Assembly (NCBI GenBank): GCA_963819735.1 | Contig: CAWFXC010000001.1 | Span: 372,001 to 436,000, forward strand | Direction of reading: 5' to 3' | DNA from: CAWFXC01 sp963819735 | GTDB taxonomy: Bacteria; Actinomycetota; Acidimicrobiia; IMCC26256; DASPTH01 | Length of the DNA: 64,000 nucleotides | Part shown: positions 44,380 to 52,967 of the stretch, one piece after another | Position numbering within the stretch: the first letter of the stretch is position 1 | Layout: each line of letters begins with the position of its first letter | The notes under the pieces: model-generated | Seen by the model: only the letters and a program-made list of their open reading frames with translations | Databases searched by the model: none | What the model was told of the DNA's origin: nothing | Translations under genes and position numbers: made by a program

Positions 44380-45180
44380 ATGGCGCGTTTCGAGATGGCG
44401 GGGAGCCGGGTGCTCGTGACCGGCGCATCGTCAGGAATCGGCGCCGGCTTCGCGGACACGTTCGCCCGCGGCGGCGCCCGGGTCGGCATGTGCGCGCGGC
44501 GCGGTGATCGCCTGGCCGCGGTCGCCGAACGGTGTCGAAGCCACGGCGCCGACGTCCACGAGTGGATCGTCGACCTCTCGGAGCCCGACCAGGTCGACGG
44601 CCTCGCGCGCGCGGCACTCGACACGCTCGGCGGTGTCGACGTGCTCGTCAACAACGCCGGGATCCCGAAGCACCGCCACGTGCGCGCGCTCGACGCGGCC
44701 ACGGTGGAACGGGTGACCCAGGTGAACTACCTCGCGCCGGTCCGGCTCACCCTGGCCCTGCTCCCGCAGATGCTGGAACGCGGCGCGGGCCGCATCGTCA
44801 ACATCTCGTCGGTGGCGGCGACGTTGTCGTCACCCGGTGAGGCCGCGTACAGCGGTTCGAAGGCCGCGTTGTCGGTGTTCTCCGAATCGATGGCGATCGA
44901 CCTCTGGGACACCGGCGTCAAGGTGCTCCTGGTGTATCCCGGCATCGTCGACACCGAGCTGTTCGACGTGCCCGACAACGATCCCTTCGACGTGCCGGTC
45001 GAGCCGATCAGCGTCGCCGAAGTGGTCGACGCGACGCTCGACGCCCTGGAACGCGACGCGGTCGAGGTGTACACGCCGGCGTACTTCAAGGAGTTCGCGG
45101 TCGGCAAGGCCGGTAACACCGAGGGCTTCCTGGCCGGGGCGGCGGAGTTCGTCCGCGGCCGGCAGGCGCCCGGGCACTGA
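44380..45180 (+). CDS. Short-chain dehydrogenase/reductase (SDR)
   Basis: A 266-residue classical SDR. VTGASSGIGAGFAD, NNAGIPKHRHV, NISSVAATLSSPGEAAYSGSK with Ser/Tyr/Lys catalytic residues. CARRGDR after beta-2 suggests NADP(H). The C-terminal extension (VEVYTPAYFKEFAVGKAGN) is like that of the DltE/YdfG-type membrane-near SDRs. ATG 44380. It ends 11 bases before the amine oxidase. Confidence 0.93.
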   Translation: MARFEMAGSRVLVTGASSGIGAGFADTFARGGARVGMCARRGDRLAAVAERCRSHGADVHEWIVDLSEPDQVDGLARAALDTLGGVDVLVNNAGIPKHRHVRALDAATVERVTQVNYLAPVRLTLALLPQMLERGAGRIVNISSVAATLSSPGEAAYSGSKAALSVFSESMAIDLWDTGVKVLLVYPGIVDTELFDVPDNDPFDVPVEPISVAEVVDATLDALERDAVEVYTPAYFKEFAVGKAGNTEGFLAGAAEFVRGRQAPGH

Positions 45181-45191
45181 GGGCGCGATTC

Positions 45192-47138
45192 GTGACCGCC
45201 GCCCGCCACCCCCTCGACCTGCTGACCGGCGAGGAGATCCGCGGCGCGGTCGAGATCATCCGCGCCGACTCACGGTTCGACGCCGCCTCGGTGTTCGTGC
45301 ACGTACGACTGCGCGAACCGGAGAAGGAGGTGGCGATCACGCACGAACCGGGGACGCCCGTCGACCGCGAGGTGGAGGCGGTGCTGGTCGCGCCGGGTCG
45401 GCTGGCGGCGATCGAGGTCGTCGCGTCGGTCACCGCACGCGAGATCCGTTCCTGGACCGTCCACGAGGGAATGCGCTCGGCGCTCCTGTTCGGGGAGACG
45501 ATGCGGGCGATCGCGGCGGTCAAGGCGAACCCCGAATGGCAGGCCGCGCTGCGGCGCCGCGGCATCGACGACTTCGACCTCGTGCAGATCGACCCGTGGC
45601 CCGCGGGGTCGTTCGGCATCGCCCACGAGACCGGGCGCCGGATCAGCCGGTGCATCGCCTACCTGCGCGAGACGCCGGTCGACAACGGGTACGCGCGACC
45701 CATCGAGGGCGTCATCGTGTTCTTCGACCAGGGCGCGGGCGAGGTGCTCGAGGTCGTCGACCTCGGTGTGGTGCCGCTGCCCCCCGAGCGCGGGTCGTAC
45801 CTCCCCGCCGACGTCGGACCGATGCGCGACGACATGAAGCCGTTGGAGATCACCCAGCCCGACGGCCCGAGCTTCGTCGTCGACGGCAACGCGGTGGAGT
45901 GGGGACGCTGGTCGTTCCGGGTGGGCTTCGATCCCTACGAGGGTCTCGTGCTGCACACGGTCGGCTACCGCGACGGTGACCGCCTCCGGCCGGTGCTCCA
46001 CCGCGGCTCGGTGTGCGAGATGGTCGTGCCCTATGGCGACCCGGGGGCCATGCACGGTTGGAAGAACGCCTTCGACGCCGGCGAATGGGGCCTCGGCCGC
46101 ATGGCGAACTCACTGGAGCTCGGGTGCGACTGCCTCGGCGTCGTCCACTACTTCGACGCCGTGCTCGCGACGGAGCAGGGCGTTCCGTACTCCGTCGAGC
46201 ACGCGATCTGCATGCACGAGGAGGACTACGGAATCCTCTGGAAGCACCGGGACCTGCACGGCGGCACCACCGAGGTGCGCCGGTCGCGCCGCCTCGTGAT
46301 CAGCTTCATGGCCACCGTCGGCAACTACGAGTACGGCTTCTACTGGTACCTCTACCTCGACGGCAACATCCAGCTCGAGGTGAAGCTCACCGGCATCGTC
46401 TCCCCCATGGCCGTCGCGCCCGGGGAGCATCCGGAGTTCGCGAACCTGATCGCACCGGGGTTGGCGGCGCCGCACCACCAGCACCTCTTCTCGGCCCGGC
46501 TCGACCTCGACGTCGACGGCCCGCAGAACTCGGTCTACGAGGTCGAAGCCGAAGTCGTGCCCGCCGGCACCGACAATCCGTGGGGCAACGCGTTCCGGCA
46601 GCGTTCGACGCGCCTCGAGTCCGAACTCGGCGCGCGACGCGACACGAATGCGACGACCAGTCGATCGTGGCGCGTCGTCAATCCCGCGCGCGTCAATCGG
46701 CTCGGCGAACCCGTGGGCTACAAGCTCGTGCCGACGATGGCGACGCCGACGATGCTGGCGTCGGCGGCGTCGAGCGTCGGGCGGCGGGCCGGCTTCGCTC
46801 GACACAACCTGTGGGTGACGCCGTACTCGCGCGACGAGCGACGCGCCGCCGGCGAGTTCCCCAACCAGCACGAGGGGGGCGACGGTCTCCCCCGCTGGAC
46901 CGCCGCCGATCGCGCGCTCACCGACACCGACGTCGTGCTCTGGTACACGTTCGGCGTGACGCACTTCGTGCGCCCGGAGGACTGGCCGGTGATGCCGGTC
47001 GAGTACACCGGGTTCCTGTTGTCCCCCGTCGGCTTCTTCGACCGCAACCCCGCGCTCGACGTCGCCGCCGGCGCGGGCCACGGACACTGCGCGCCTGACG
47101 GTCGGGATCGGCCGCGAGACACCGAGACTCGGAGCTAG
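45192..47138 (+). CDS. Primary-amine oxidase (copper amine oxidase)
   Basis: A 648-residue Cu/topaquinone enzyme that oxidises primary amines to aldehydes, H2O2 and ammonia. ATVGNYEYGFYW contains the Asn-Tyr-Glu-Tyr whose first Tyr becomes topaquinone. The copper ligands are AAPHHQHLF (H-x-H) and GVTHFVRPEDWPVMP (third His). The substrate-side Asp region YFDAVLATEQG is also present. The N-terminal N2/N3 domains are intact; no signal peptide, so cytoplasmic. GTG 45192 follows the SDR closely, and the aldehyde product could be its substrate. Confidence 0.94.
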   Translation: MTAARHPLDLLTGEEIRGAVEIIRADSRFDAASVFVHVRLREPEKEVAITHEPGTPVDREVEAVLVAPGRLAAIEVVASVTAREIRSWTVHEGMRSALLFGETMRAIAAVKANPEWQAALRRRGIDDFDLVQIDPWPAGSFGIAHETGRRISRCIAYLRETPVDNGYARPIEGVIVFFDQGAGEVLEVVDLGVVPLPPERGSYLPADVGPMRDDMKPLEITQPDGPSFVVDGNAVEWGRWSFRVGFDPYEGLVLHTVGYRDGDRLRPVLHRGSVCEMVVPYGDPGAMHGWKNAFDAGEWGLGRMANSLELGCDCLGVVHYFDAVLATEQGVPYSVEHAICMHEEDYGILWKHRDLHGGTTEVRRSRRLVISFMATVGNYEYGFYWYLYLDGNIQLEVKLTGIVSPMAVAPGEHPEFANLIAPGLAAPHHQHLFSARLDLDVDGPQNSVYEVEAEVVPAGTDNPWGNAFRQRSTRLESELGARRDTNATTSRSWRVVNPARVNRLGEPVGYKLVPTMATPTMLASAASSVGRRAGFARHNLWVTPYSRDERRAAGEFPNQHEGGDGLPRWTAADRALTDTDVVLWYTFGVTHFVRPEDWPVMPVEYTGFLLSPVGFFDRNPALDVAAGAGHGHCAPDGRDRPRDTETRS

Positions 47139-47179
47139 CCCTTCATTTTCAACGGTTATGTACTTGCGTGGTGCATGCA

Positions 47180-47191
47180 TATACTGACGGG
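47180..47191 (+). promoter_or_regulatory. -10 box of a probable leaderless marR promoter
   Basis: TATACT at 47180-47185 ends six bases before ATG 47192, placing the transcription start at or next to the start codon. The -35 region (TTATGT, 47156-47161, 18-base spacer) is weak. GTGCATGCATAT overlapping the -10 may be the repressor site. No ribosome-binding site is present. Confidence 0.5.
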
Positions 47192-47704
47192 ATGGTCAGC
47201 ACCGAACCGTTGGAGACGTCCTCAGACTCGTCGCCCCCGTCGCCCGGCACCGATTCGGAGATCGGCGTCGAGGTCGTCGAGGACTCGTTGGTGGCGCTGC
47301 TGCGCCACATGTCGTCGGCGCGCACGTGGCGGCGGATCGCCGCCGGCACCGGCACCGACCTCGACAAGGCGCGCTATCACGTGTTGCGGGCGGTGGCCGA
47401 GAACGCGCCGGTCCGGACGACCGAGCTGGCCGAGTTGCTAGGCGTCGACCCGTCGACGATGAGCCGCCACGTGAGCGTGCTCGAGCGGGCGCAGCTCGTG
47501 GAACGCGTGCCCGATCCCGGCGATCGGCGGGCGAGCTCGGTGTCGATCACCGAGTCCGGGAAGCGCGTGATGTCGCGCGTGCGCGACGCGCGCCACGAAA
47601 TCATCTCCGCCGTGCTCGAGGACTGGTCGCCGAGCGACCGGGCGCAACTCGCCCCCCTCCTGGCCCGCCTGGCGAACGACTTCAGTCGCGTCGACCGCCC
47701 CTGA
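47192..47704 (+). CDS. MarR family transcriptional regulator
   Basis: 170 residues. RTTELAELLGVDPSTMSRHV is the HTH and VERVPDPGDRRASSVSITESG the wing. The N-terminal 30 residues are acidic and Ser/Pro-rich. ATG 47192 is chosen over the GTG at 47168 because a -10 box lies between them. The DHA2 exporter starts 18 bases downstream, a classic repressor-efflux operon; its ligand is probably the exported compound. Confidence 0.92.
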   Translation: MVSTEPLETSSDSSPPSPGTDSEIGVEVVEDSLVALLRHMSSARTWRRIAAGTGTDLDKARYHVLRAVAENAPVRTTELAELLGVDPSTMSRHVSVLERAQLVERVPDPGDRRASSVSITESGKRVMSRVRDARHEIISAVLEDWSPSDRAQLAPLLARLANDFSRVDRP

Positions 47705-47722
47705 CCCCGACCGAGGACCGCG

Positions 47723-49537
47723 ATGGCAACCGCTGACCCGATGACCGCCGCCCCCGCCGACCGCTACCGCTGGACGGCGCTCTCCAACACCACCCTCGGC
47801 GTGTTCATGGCGGCCCTCGACTCGTCGATCGTCCTGATCTCACTGCCCGCGATCTTCCGCGGCATCCACCTCGATCCGCTCGAGCCCGGCAACGTGAGCT
47901 ACCTGCTCTGGATGTTGATGGGCTACCTCGTCGTCACCGCGGTGCTCGTGGTGACGTTCGGGCGACTCGGTGACATGTACGGCCGGGTCAAGATGTACAA
48001 CGCCGGCTTCGCGGTGTTCACCGTCGCGTCGATCCTCCTGTCGCTCACACCGTTCACGGGGAGCAAGGGCGCGCTGTGGCTGATCGGCTTCCGCATCGTG
48101 CAGGGAGTCGGCGGCGCGCTGCTGCTCGCCAACTCCACCGCGATCATCACCGACGCGTTCCCCGCCGCGCAACGCGGGATGGCGATCGGCATCAACATGG
48201 TCGCCGCCATCGCCGGTCAATTCGTCGGACTCGTGGTCGGTGGGTTGCTCGCCGACATCGACTGGCGGTTGATCTTCTGGGTGAACGTGCCGGTCGGGAT
48301 CTTCGGGACGGTGTGGGCCTACCTGAAGCTGCGCGAGGTCGGCGTCAAGCGCAAGGCCCGGATGGACTGGTGGGGCAACATCACGTTCGCAGTGGGCCTG
48401 ATCCTCGTGCTCGTGGGCATCACCTACGGTATCCAGCCCTACGGGGGCCACTCGATGGGATGGACCAGCCCGGTCGTCCTCGCCGAACTGATCAGCGGCG
48501 TCATCCTGCTCGCGGTGTTCGCGTTCATCGAGACCCGCGTGACCGACCCGATGTTCAACCTCGCGTTGTTCCGCATCCGGGCGTTCGCCGCGGGCAACGC
48601 GGCGAACTTCCTGATCTCGATCGGCCGCGGTGGACTGCAGTTCATGTTGATCATCTGGCTACAGGGGATCTGGTTGCCGCTGCACGGCTACAACTTCGTC
48701 GACACACCGTTGTGGGCCGGCATCTACATGCTGCCGCTCACGCTCGGATTCCTCGTTGCCGGCCCGATCTCGGGGTGGCTGTCCGACCGGTACGGCGCCC
48801 GCCTGTTCTCCACCGTCGGTGCGGTGCTCGTCGCGGTGAGCTTCGCGCTCCTCATGACGCTCCCCGCCGACTTCTCGTTCCCGATCTTCGGGTCGCTCCT
48901 GTTGCTGAACGGAATCGGCGTCGGCCTCTTCGCGGCTCCCAACACCACTGCGATCATGAACAGCGTCCCCGCCACCGAGCGCGGCGCGGCATCGGGGATG
49001 CGCGCCACGTTCCAGAACAGCGCGCAGGTGCTGTCGATCGGACTCTTCTTCTCGTTGATGGTCGTCGGGCTGGCCTCGACCCTGCCCGCGGCGATGAGTG
49101 CCGGCCTCCACGCGAACGGAGTGTCGCTGGCCACCGCGTCGAAGCTCGGCCACCTGCCGCCCGTCGGGCTGCTGTTCGCGGCGTTCCTCGGCTACAACCC
49201 GATCCAGAAGCTGCTCGGGCCGCAGACCCTGTCGACACTGAGCCACCACCAGGTGCAGACCCTCACCGGCAAGGAGTTCTTCCCCCACCTCATCTCGGGG
49301 CCATTCATCGACGCGATGGGGATCGTGTTCATCGCCGCGCTGGTGATGTCGATGGTGGCGGCGATCGCGTCGATGAGTCGCGGTTCGATCCACATCCACG
49401 TCGACGAACACGACGAAGAGACCGGCGTCGAGCTCGAGCGCGCCGACGATGAAGTGGGGGCATTCGGTGCCTCGCTCGGCGACGGCATCGACGCGCTCGA
49501 CGCGGCACCGATGCCGGAGGAATGGTCGCCGGCCTAG
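47723..49537 (+). CDS. MFS transporter, DHA2 family (EmrB/QacA-like efflux pump)
   Basis: A 604-residue exporter with 14 predicted helices. GVFMAALDSSIVLISLPAIF is the helix-1 motif with Asp, GRLGDMYGRVKMYN motif A, and GFRIVQGVGGALLLANS motif B/C. A long external loop near residues 440-500 (GLHANGVSLATASKLGHLPP) and an acidic cytoplasmic tail (HVDEHDEETGVELERADDE) are extra features. Proton-driven efflux of drugs or organic compounds is expected, regulated by the upstream MarR. Confidence 0.95.
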   Translation: MATADPMTAAPADRYRWTALSNTTLGVFMAALDSSIVLISLPAIFRGIHLDPLEPGNVSYLLWMLMGYLVVTAVLVVTFGRLGDMYGRVKMYNAGFAVFTVASILLSLTPFTGSKGALWLIGFRIVQGVGGALLLANSTAIITDAFPAAQRGMAIGINMVAAIAGQFVGLVVGGLLADIDWRLIFWVNVPVGIFGTVWAYLKLREVGVKRKARMDWWGNITFAVGLILVLVGITYGIQPYGGHSMGWTSPVVLAELISGVILLAVFAFIETRVTDPMFNLALFRIRAFAAGNAANFLISIGRGGLQFMLIIWLQGIWLPLHGYNFVDTPLWAGIYMLPLTLGFLVAGPISGWLSDRYGARLFSTVGAVLVAVSFALLMTLPADFSFPIFGSLLLLNGIGVGLFAAPNTTAIMNSVPATERGAASGMRATFQNSAQVLSIGLFFSLMVVGLASTLPAAMSAGLHANGVSLATASKLGHLPPVGLLFAAFLGYNPIQKLLGPQTLSTLSHHQVQTLTGKEFFPHLISGPFIDAMGIVFIAALVMSMVAAIASMSRGSIHIHVDEHDEETGVELERADDEVGAFGASLGDGIDALDAAPMPEEWSPA

Positions 49538-49614
49538 TCGGAGAGTGGACGCCACGCTCGCCCCCGGACCCGAGCTCGGACCGCGGTTCGACAGGCCGGC
49601 AGTAAGGTGCAGCT

Positions 49615-49682
49615 GGTGACGGCGTGGGCGCCGTCACCAATCGGCGTCAAGCAGTGGCGCCTCCGAACCCGCGGAGGCTGCT
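49615..49682 (+). ncRNA. Structured leader: two consecutive hairpins before a short ORF
   Basis: GGTGACGGCG-TGGG-CGCCGTCACC (49615-49638) is a perfect 10-bp stem with a 4-base loop. The second stem is GCCTCCG/CGGAGGC (49659-49678) around AACCCG, extended by AGCA/TGCT (49650-49653 with 49679-49682). The two lie directly before ATG 49685, leaving no space for a ribosome-binding site. They may act as a terminator for the exporter gene plus a translational control element, or as a small RNA. No known riboswitch class was recognised. Confidence 0.35.
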
Positions 49683-49684
49683 CG

Positions 49685-49876
49685 ATGACGACGCTCGGAG
49701 TGCACATGCAGGCCCTGAAGCTCGGGTTCTGCCTCGACGAAGTCGAGTGCGACGGGGTGAAGGTGTGGGCGTGGCGGCGCGGTTCCGACCACTCGTGGCC
49801 GTCGTTCTCCACCGAGGAAGACGCGCTCGGCTGGATGGAACGCCGTATGACGACGGCCGCGCTCTTCGACCGCTGA
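49685..49876 (+). CDS. Small hypothetical protein, 63 residues
   Basis: The frame MTTLGVHMQALKLGF then LDEVECDGVKVWAWRRGSDH then SWPSFSTEEDALGWMERRM has a natural amino acid profile, with the aromatic-rich VWAWRRG and a C-terminal helix. No family was recognised. A longer GTG start at 49607 would run through the hairpins. It lies 147 bases after the exporter gene and is followed by the dispersed palindrome. Confidence 0.45.
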   Translation: MTTLGVHMQALKLGFCLDEVECDGVKVWAWRRGSDHSWPSFSTEEDALGWMERRMTTAALFDR

Positions 49877-49889
49877 CCCGCCCCCCGAG

Positions 49890-49939
49890 GAACATCTCGG
49901 AGTTGGCCGTCACATGCGCAGGTCAACTCCGAGATGTTC
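49890..49939. repeat. Long palindrome (dispersed repeat copy 2)
   Basis: GAACATCTCGGAGTTG (49890-49905) is perfectly inverted at 49924-49939; with GCC/GGT the stem reaches 19 pairs around a 12-base loop. The outer 14 bases are identical to the copy at 1243-1292, while the loop is unrelated. It lies between convergent genes (stops at 49876 and 49963). Confidence 0.85.
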
Positions 49940-49962
49940 GGGCAAGGTGGCGGCTGGCGTGC

Positions 49963-50304
49963 TCAGTTGCCGTGTTGCCAGGGGGCCTCGGAGGCGGCCT
50001 TGAACCGCGTGTTCTGGAGATCGGCCATCTGGTTCGACGTGTTGGCGAACGGGTCGCCGTGCGCGGCGCCGCCGAGCGCGCCGAAGGTGCAGGCCGCGGC
50101 GCCGGCCGGGAGATCCATCGTGAGATCGAACCCGAGGTCCGGGTCCGCGTCGGCCGTGAGCGTGCGCGCCAGGTTCGCCGCGTTGCGGTCGCGCGGGGTC
50201 AGCCACCACTGGCCCGACTTCCCGGCCGCGGTGCCTACCGCCGGCGCACCGAGGAAGCGCTCGACACCGCGTCCCGATGCGGGATCCCCTCCCCTGGCCC
50301 TCAC
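49963..50304 (-). CDS. Hypothetical protein, 113 residues
   Basis: The frame SGQWWLTPRDRNAANLARTL, then FDLTMDLPAGAAACTFGALG, then TRFKAASEAPWQHGN is plausible but matches no family I recognise. It may be a short standalone protein or the C-terminal remnant of a larger one. The start GTG 50304 lacks a clear ribosome-binding site. It sits 67 bases downstream of the DUF35 gene on the same strand. Confidence 0.35.
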   Translation of the reverse strand: MRARGGDPASGRGVERFLGAPAVGTAAGKSGQWWLTPRDRNAANLARTLTADADPDLGFDLTMDLPAGAAACTFGALGGAAHGDPFANTSNQMADLQNTRFKAASEAPWQHGN

Positions 50305-50371
50305 GGGTGGGAACGATACGCCGCGCCACGCCGGTGTCCGACGCGGGACGGGGCGACGACCGACGGTGCCG

Positions 50372-50812
50372 CTACGACTCGGGAACCGGACGCCAGTAGG
50401 GGATCCCGATCTCGTCGTCGACCTTCCGGAAGTGCACCTCGACCGGCATGCCGATGTACACGTCCTCCACTGTGCAGTCGGTGACGTTGCCCATCAACTT
50501 CGGGCCTTCATCGAGCTCGATCATCGCGACGACGTACGGCAGCTCGTCGCGGAACGGAGGTACTCCGAACTGGCGGATGATCGTGAACGTGTGCACGACG
50601 CCACGGCCGGCGGTGCTGATCCAGACCGGCGTGCCCCCGCACGACGTGCACAGGGCCCGGCCGTAGAACTGTCGCGCGCCGCAATCGGGGCACTCCTGCA
50701 CGTGCAACTCGCCCCGCGCGGCCGCGGCCCAGTAGTGCGCGCTCACGTTGTCGGGTGCGGGCAACGGCTTCGTCCACTCGGTAACTTCCGTGACGCGCTC
50801 GCCGTCGCTCAT
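50372..50812 (-). CDS. DUF35 OB-fold/zinc-ribbon acyl-CoA-associated protein
   Basis: 146 residues. The N-terminal rubredoxin-like zinc ribbon is CPDCGARQFYGRALCTSCGG, followed by an OB-fold (TFTIIRQFGVPPF, YVVAMIELDEGPKL, IGMPVEVHF). Such proteins are obligate partners of thiolase-like enzymes, for example ChsH2 with Ltp2 in steroid side-chain cleavage. ATG 50812 overlaps the thiolase stop as ATGA, supporting a heteromeric complex. Confidence 0.93.
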   Translation of the reverse strand: MSDGERVTEVTEWTKPLPAPDNVSAHYWAAAARGELHVQECPDCGARQFYGRALCTSCGGTPVWISTAGRGVVHTFTIIRQFGVPPFRDELPYVVAMIELDEGPKLMGNVTDCTVEDVYIGMPVEVHFRKVDDEIGIPYWRPVPES

Positions 50813-51981
50813 CCGCCGATCCCCCGCCCGAGCACCGCGACGCCGATGCAGCTCAACCAGCCGCCGGAGCCCGCGCACAGCGCGACCTCGCAGTCGGGCA
50901 CCTGGGCCTCTCCCCCGTCGCCGCGGAGCTGCCGCACCGCTTCGATGATCAGGAAGATGCCGCGCATTCCGGGGTGACACGACGACAAGCCGCCGCCGTC
51001 GGTGTTGAGCGGCCACCGCCCGCCGCGCCTGAGGTGCCCTTCGGCGACGAAGGGTCCTCCTTCGCCGCGCGGCACGAACCCGAGGCTCTCGAGCAGGATC
51101 AGGCAGGTGATGGTGAAGCTGTCGTACAGCATCAGCATGTCGACGTCGTCGTGGGTGAGCCCGGCGCGACGCAACGCCTCCGGCCCCGCCTGCGCACCGG
51201 CCGACGACGTGAAGTCGGTCTGTTGGCTGACGTTCCAGTGCGTCTCGCCGCCCGCGGCGCCGAGCACCGCGATCGGCGTGCGCGGGAGATCGGCGGCGCG
51301 TTCGGCGGTCGTCATGATGAACGCGCCGCCGCCGTCGGTGACCGCGCAGCAGTCGAGCTTGTGGAGTGGATCGGCGATGAGTCGCGATCCGACGACGTCG
51401 TCGACGGTGATCGGATCCCGGTACATCGCATGAGGATTCAGGCCCGCGTACTCGCGCACCCCGACCGCGATCTCCGCCAGCTGTTCCGACGTGGTGCCGA
51501 ACTCGTACATGTGCCGTGCCGCGTGCATCGCGTACGCGCCGACGAGCGAGTTGCCGTAGGGCACCTCGTACTGCAACGGACCGGCAACCCGCGCGCCGGC
51601 ACTGCGGGCGCTGTCGGTGCCGAGCCGGCGACCGCGGCGGCTCAACTGGTCGGAGCCGTACGTGACGAGTAGCGCGTCGCACAGGCCCTCGCGGATCGCA
51701 GCCGCGCCGTGCTGCACGTGGAACTCGAACGACGAACCGCCGGTCATGGTGCCGTCGAGGTACCGGTGATCGATACGGAGGTACTCCGCCATCGTGACCG
51801 CGTCGTCGATCATCGAGCCGCCGCCACCCGCGCTCACGTAGCCGTCGAGCGCGGACTTCTCGAGACCGGCGTCGGCGAGTGCACGCTGCGCGGCCAGCAC
51901 GTGGTGTTGCACCGCGTCGAGGTGGGGCGCGACCGGATAGTCCGACAAGCCGATACCGACGATGACCGGGGTACGGTCCAT
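50809..51981 (-). CDS. Thiolase-like lipid-transfer protein (lacks nucleophilic Cys)
   Basis: A 390-residue thiolase-fold protein. The position of the usual ACASG nucleophile reads MTGGSSFEFH, without Cys. DGGGAFIMTT, MLMLYDSFT and NTDGGGLSSCHPGMRG are retained. That pattern marks the non-condensing group (SCP-x/Ltp2-like), which with DUF35 partners acts as retro-aldolase or acyl carrier. ATG 51981. The 3' end overlaps the DUF35 gene. Probably acts on a CoA-bound side chain (family knowledge). Confidence 0.9.
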   Translation of the reverse strand: MDRTPVIVGIGLSDYPVAPHLDAVQHHVLAAQRALADAGLEKSALDGYVSAGGGGSMIDDAVTMAEYLRIDHRYLDGTMTGGSSFEFHVQHGAAAIREGLCDALLVTYGSDQLSRRGRRLGTDSARSAGARVAGPLQYEVPYGNSLVGAYAMHAARHMYEFGTTSEQLAEIAVGVREYAGLNPHAMYRDPITVDDVVGSRLIADPLHKLDCCAVTDGGGAFIMTTAERAADLPRTPIAVLGAAGGETHWNVSQQTDFTSSAGAQAGPEALRRAGLTHDDVDMLMLYDSFTITCLILLESLGFVPRGEGGPFVAEGHLRRGGRWPLNTDGGGLSSCHPGMRGIFLIIEAVRQLRGDGGEAQVPDCEVALCAGSGGWLSCIGVAVLGRGIGG

Positions 51982-52077
51982 GGGCCACGCGCTCCGTTGG
52001 TCGACGGGCGGTCAGTCAAACACACCGCGCCGCGCGCCCGCCACGGAGGAACGCGACTACCGAGGAAGCGGTGCGTG

Positions 52078-52358
52078 CGCCGGCTCGTGACCGCGGTACC
52101 CGTGCGGTACGCGACGAGACACGGACCCTCGCCGAGCTCGGTCTGCAACTTCTCGAACCGCAGTGCCGTCGGGTCGGATGCCGCCACGTAGTGCGGATCG
52201 GTGCCCGGGGAGATCAGCGTCACGCCCACACCCGCGATCGGGAGGACGTCGACGATGCGCTCGACCAGGAGGTCGGGGATCGCCTGGATCGGGAAGTCGG
52301 TGACCATGGTGCGGGCGAACTCGCTCAACACCCCGGACAGCTGCGCTTCGCTCGACAT
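52078..52358 (-). pseudogene. GAF-domain protein remnant
   Basis: From ATG 52358 the frame gives MSSEAQLSGVLSEFARTMV, then IPDLLVERIVDVLPIAGVGV, then PTALRFEKLQTELGEGPCLV and AYRTGTAV, the first two thirds of an actinobacterial GAF domain as found in GAF/ANTAR regulators. After TGTAV the similarity stops and arginine-rich shadow sequence runs into the thiolase gene. The remaining GAF strands and any ANTAR domain are missing, so this looks like a 3'-truncated gene. Confidence 0.6.
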
Positions 52359-52373
52359 GACCCTCCCGTCCAT

Positions 52374-52967
52374 CCACCAACCGTGTCTCGGTTGGTGGGG
52401 CCGCGGGGTCCCGGCGGAGCCTTGCTAGGAAACTGTCGAATTCAATAGAACCATGAAGCAACCGTCGAAGAGCGGCAATCCGGCGCGCGAGTCACTCGCG
52501 GCGAGGGGTCGGGCCGACCGTCGATCAGGGGATCGCGGAGTCGGCGGTCGGCCCGAGAACTGGTGAGGGCGCGCCGCCGACCTGCTCGAGCAGGCGTGGA
52601 GTTCGGCATCTGCGTACCTCGTGGTCGTCGGCCGGGTCGTCGGCCGGGTGCGCTACCGGGGTCCGGAGCAGCTCACGTAGGAATTGTGCCTGCCGCCTCG
52701 GCAGCGGCTAGTGGGCACGCTACCACACTCGGTGAGGAATGAGACGGGAGGCCCGCCGATCAGGCCGCGAGCTCGGGCACGAGGCCGAGCAGGAGGCGTC
52801 GAGCCGGTTACGGGGGACGACCACTGGTCGTGCACGCCCAACCTGGCGTCTCGGTGATGGCCTGACACTGCGAATGCTCGCGGCGACGCGTTGAGCGCAC
52901 TGCTGCGAACGCGCGTCTTTGTCGTACTCCTGCTCAAGGCGGATGCGGGGGCGTCGATGGAAACGCG
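52374..52967. other. Gene-poor region of about 590 bases
   Basis: No convincing gene. A 37-codon frame starts at ATG 52453 (MKQPSKSGNPARESL) and stops at TGA 52564-52566; the same frame then continues to TAG at 52680 with a helix-like sequence (AADLLEQAWSSASAYLVVVG). This could be an eroded or frameshifted small gene. A GTCGTCGGCCGG direct repeat occurs near 52630. The region lies next to the truncated GAF gene and may be a recombination scar. Confidence 0.35.
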
